A stretch of 23,751 nt of DNA from Melioribacteraceae bacterium (GTDB lineage: Bacteria; Bacteroidota; Ignavibacteria; Ignavibacteriales; Melioribacteraceae): contig JALNXG010000060.1 of the NCBI GenBank assembly GCA_023230485.1, positions 1 through 23,751 of the forward strand. The letters are read 5' to 3'. The notes beneath the pieces were generated by a model. That model was not told the origin of the DNA, searched no databases, and worked only from the letters and a program-made list of their open reading frames with translations. The position numbers and the translations under genes were made by a program. Within the stretch, counting starts at the first letter, position 1. Every line of letters begins with the position of its first letter. Positions 21,693 to 23,751 of the stretch are shown here, in pieces.

Positions 21693-23751
21693 TTAAAAGA
21701 ATAGATGTCTATTATCAACAATCTTAACTTCTTTTTTAAGGTCTTGTACCCATTGAGTAAAATAGCGATTACGTTTTTGATTAATCAATTCTCTGCGGAT
21801 ACCATCTTTTTGGAGTGCGTATATTGCATCGTCAAATTTAGTTCTATAAGTAACTTTAACTAATAAAGCACCTCTGCTTCCTTTTATAGGAGGAGATACT
21901 TTATTTAGTTCAGCATTAATTGCATATTCACTGAAAGCAAATTCTCTACCCATACCATCTACTAAACCATTTGTAGTAAATTCACTTCGAGTGGTATCAA
22001 CTTTAGCAGTAGGAACAACTTCTTTAACTAATGAAAGATCGCCAAAATCGCCAACCTTAGCCCTAGCTTGTTTAGCCATATCTAATGTTTTAGTGATTTT
22101 CTTTTCGCGAAGAAGATTGCTACTTATTAAAGGAGCAACTTCTTCCATAGTTTTGTAACCTGGATTAATAATCTCCGAAACAGTGGCAACTACATAACCT
22201 GCAGGAACTTTATAAACATCACTAACTTCGCCAACACTATTATCGAAAGCCCATTCAACCATTGCACGGCTTACACCGATACCTGCAATTGCTTGAGCTT
22301 CTTCACTGAATGGAGGAGTTTCGATTACTGCATATTTAAGTGATTTACCTCTTGCTTCAAGTCCATCTTCTTTTGCTACATAAGCAAAATCTCTCGAATC
22401 ATTTATTAACTGATCCGATGTAGAACCGGAGATAGTAACTTTATTATTAATTTTTTCTACGACAAAATCTTGGTTTGATTTACCTTCGATTTTAATAACA
22501 TGGTAACCATAGCTTGTTTTTACCGGTTTCGTAATAGAGCCGATACTTCCTGAGTAAACAGCATTTTCAAATTCTTTAACCATTTGGTTTTTGCCGAACC
22601 ATCCTAATTCACCACCTTTTGCTGCACTGCCCGGATCATCAGAACTTGTTCTTGCTAATTGAGCAAAGTTTTTGCCTTTAACTGCTTCATCATAAATTCT
22701 ATTTGCTTTAGCTAGATCTGCAGCATCGTTGCCGGTTGATTTCACAAGTACGTGAGATGCTTTAACAACTTCAGTCTTAGAAGGAACTTTGCCTAACATA
22801 TGATATATAGTATAACCATCAAATGAAGGGACAGGACCGACATAAGAACCTGGAGCAGCTGACTGTAATAAATCTTTTGCTTCTTCAGGTAATGCGGTGA
22901 AGTTCAACGTGTCTTTAGAATATGGTTGCTCTGAATAGATATCTACGTAAGACTTGAATGAGGCTGTATCGGTCTTAATTTTTGCAAGAAGACCTTCAAG
23001 ATTAGATCTAACTGCGGTAGTATCTTCTTTTGAAGCAACTCTGCGGAACATAACATATTTTAATTTTCTTTGAGCAAGAATTTTGTATTCTTCTTTATGC
23101 TCATCATAATATGCTTTCTTCTCAGAATCAGTTATTTTTACATCGCTATCAGGAATTGTATTAGCATCGATAAAAGCATATTGAGCTTTCATCTTAATTC
23201 CCTGCTCCATAAATCTATCTTTTACATCAGTTTCGCTAATATTAACGGAAGCGAACAAGAAAGTTTGTAACTTCTGTTGAATCAATTGTTGTTTAATCTG
23301 CTCTTCGACACTTAAGATAATCTCTTTATTACGAGGGTCTGTAATTGCCTGTTCATAAGCTTGACGATTAAAATTACCGAGAGAATCAGTAAATTGTTGT
23401 TTTAAGAATGCAGGTGGATTCGGACCCATAATAGCAGTTCTAACTTCATCATCGGAAACGTTAATACCAAAATCAGCTATTTTCTTATCAATTAATTTCT
23501 GAGTAACTAAAGCGTCCCAGACTTGATCTCTGAAATAATCCATTTGCTGTTCATCTAAATCTTGCCCAGTAGATTCTATTTGATTTTTGCGAGCACGCTC
23601 AACAAAATCATTATATTCTTTATAAGTAACCTCTTCACCGTCAACAGAACCGACGTTATTTGTTCTATTGCCCATAAACTCTAATACACGAGAATCGGAA
23701 ACAACCATGAACAAAACGAAAAGACCGCCTACAAGGATAATAAACCAAGGC
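21693..23751 (-). CDS. Membrane-anchored SurA/PpiD-type parvulin peptidyl-prolyl isomerase (partial, 5' end off window)
   Basis: The frame stays open to the right edge: the codons before MVVSDSR read PWFIILVGGLFVLF, a transmembrane helix, so the true start lies outside the window and internal ATG/TTG codons are not starts. About 685 codons are visible. After the anchor comes a SurA-N/PpiD-N-type helical region (VDGEEVTYKEYNDFVERAR, DQVWDALVTQKLIDKKI). A degenerate parvulin unit follows (AQRKLKYVMFRR to SFDGYTIYHMLG), then a canonical parvulin domain: KASHVLVK, FAQLARTSSDDPGSAAKGGELGWFG, TSYGYHVIKIEG. A third weak repeat sits near GVSRAMVEWAFDNSVGEVSDVY. The likely role is folding of exported and outer-membrane proteins, acting at the outer face of the inner membrane. 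It is followed by its own terminator. Confidence 0.92.
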   Translation of the reverse strand, partial: PWFIILVGGLFVLFMVVSDSRVLEFMGNRTNNVGSVDGEEVTYKEYNDFVERARKNQIESTGQDLDEQQMDYFRDQVWDALVTQKLIDKKIADFGINVSDDEVRTAIMGPNPPAFLKQQFTDSLGNFNRQAYEQAITDPRNKEIILSVEEQIKQQLIQQKLQTFLFASVNISETDVKDRFMEQGIKMKAQYAFIDANTIPDSDVKITDSEKKAYYDEHKEEYKILAQRKLKYVMFRRVASKEDTTAVRSNLEGLLAKIKTDTASFKSYVDIYSEQPYSKDTLNFTALPEEAKDLLQSAAPGSYVGPVPSFDGYTIYHMLGKVPSKTEVVKASHVLVKSTGNDAADLAKANRIYDEAVKGKNFAQLARTSSDDPGSAAKGGELGWFGKNQMVKEFENAVYSGSIGSITKPVKTSYGYHVIKIEGKSNQDFVVEKINNKVTISGSTSDQLINDSRDFAYVAKEDGLEARGKSLKYAVIETPPFSEEAQAIAGIGVSRAMVEWAFDNSVGEVSDVYKVPAGYVVATVSEIINPGYKTMEEVAPLISSNLLREKKITKTLDMAKQARAKVGDFGDLSLVKEVVPTAKVDTTRSEFTTNGLVDGMGREFAFSEYAINAELNKVSPPIKGSRGALLVKVTYRTKFDDAIYALQKDGIRRELINQKRNRYFTQWVQDLKKEVKIVDNRHLFF

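Noticed and set aside
1..23751. CRISPR arrays, tRNA/rRNA genes, insertion sequences, attachment sites
   Set aside because: No regularly spaced direct repeats, no cloverleaf or rRNA signatures, no transposase or integrase motifs were found by reading. The hipBA pair is the only mobile-associated type of module, and it shows no flanking repeats.

Overview
The window is AT-rich bacterial chromosome (about one third G+C by eye), densely packed and mostly coded on the minus strand. The best taxonomic clue is the type IX secretion sorting signal at the left edge: a secreted protein reaches the motif YPNPFNPSTNIRF as it runs off the window. That form of the motif is typical of Ignavibacteria and near relatives in the Bacteroidetes/Chlorobi (FCB) group. 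The mitochondrial-type aconitase, parvulin chaperone, HipBA module and AT-rich codon use fit this. The organism call is an inference. No tRNA, rRNA, insertion sequence, CRISPR array or phage gene was found.

Left to right: (1) 1-2997, minus: 5' part of a large secreted protein with Fn3-like, BACON-like and InlB-B-repeat-like modules and a T9SS tail. (2) 3093-4704, minus: a hipB-hipA toxin-antitoxin pair with its own promoter and candidate operator. (3) 4774-8727, minus: a three-gene operon (five-helix membrane protein, OPT-family transporter, class V PLP aminotransferase) with a perfect 16-bp palindrome inside its promoter and a hairpin terminator after it. (4) 8810-10708, minus: a PAS-GAF histidine kinase without a response regulator beside it. 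(5) 10854-13713, plus: gmhA (sedoheptulose-7-phosphate isomerase) and aconitase, closed by a strong hairpin terminator. (6) 13789-15267: a DUF192 protein (minus) divergent from an S9-like alpha/beta hydrolase (plus). (7) 15284-18598, minus: shikimate kinase, 3-dehydroquinate synthase (overlapping) and a GHL10-type secreted glycosidase-like protein. (8) 18669-19382, minus: an outer-membrane beta-barrel protein. (9) 19437-21518, minus: a chemoreceptor with several HAMP-like units. (10) 21693 to the right edge, minus: a membrane-anchored parvulin-type chaperone whose start lies outside the window.

Most of the content is housekeeping (TCA cycle, shikimate pathway, heptose/LPS precursor, envelope folding) with sensory and envelope functions. 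The part least explained by known systems is the 4.0-kb membrane protein/OPT/aminotransferase operon. Its arrangement (own regulated-looking promoter, abutting genes, own terminator) suggests uptake of a peptide-like or chelate substrate coupled to PLP chemistry. The hipBA pair is the other self-contained unit. All intergenic gaps are under 200 bases, and several genes use GTG or TTG starts backed by Shine-Dalgarno sequences.
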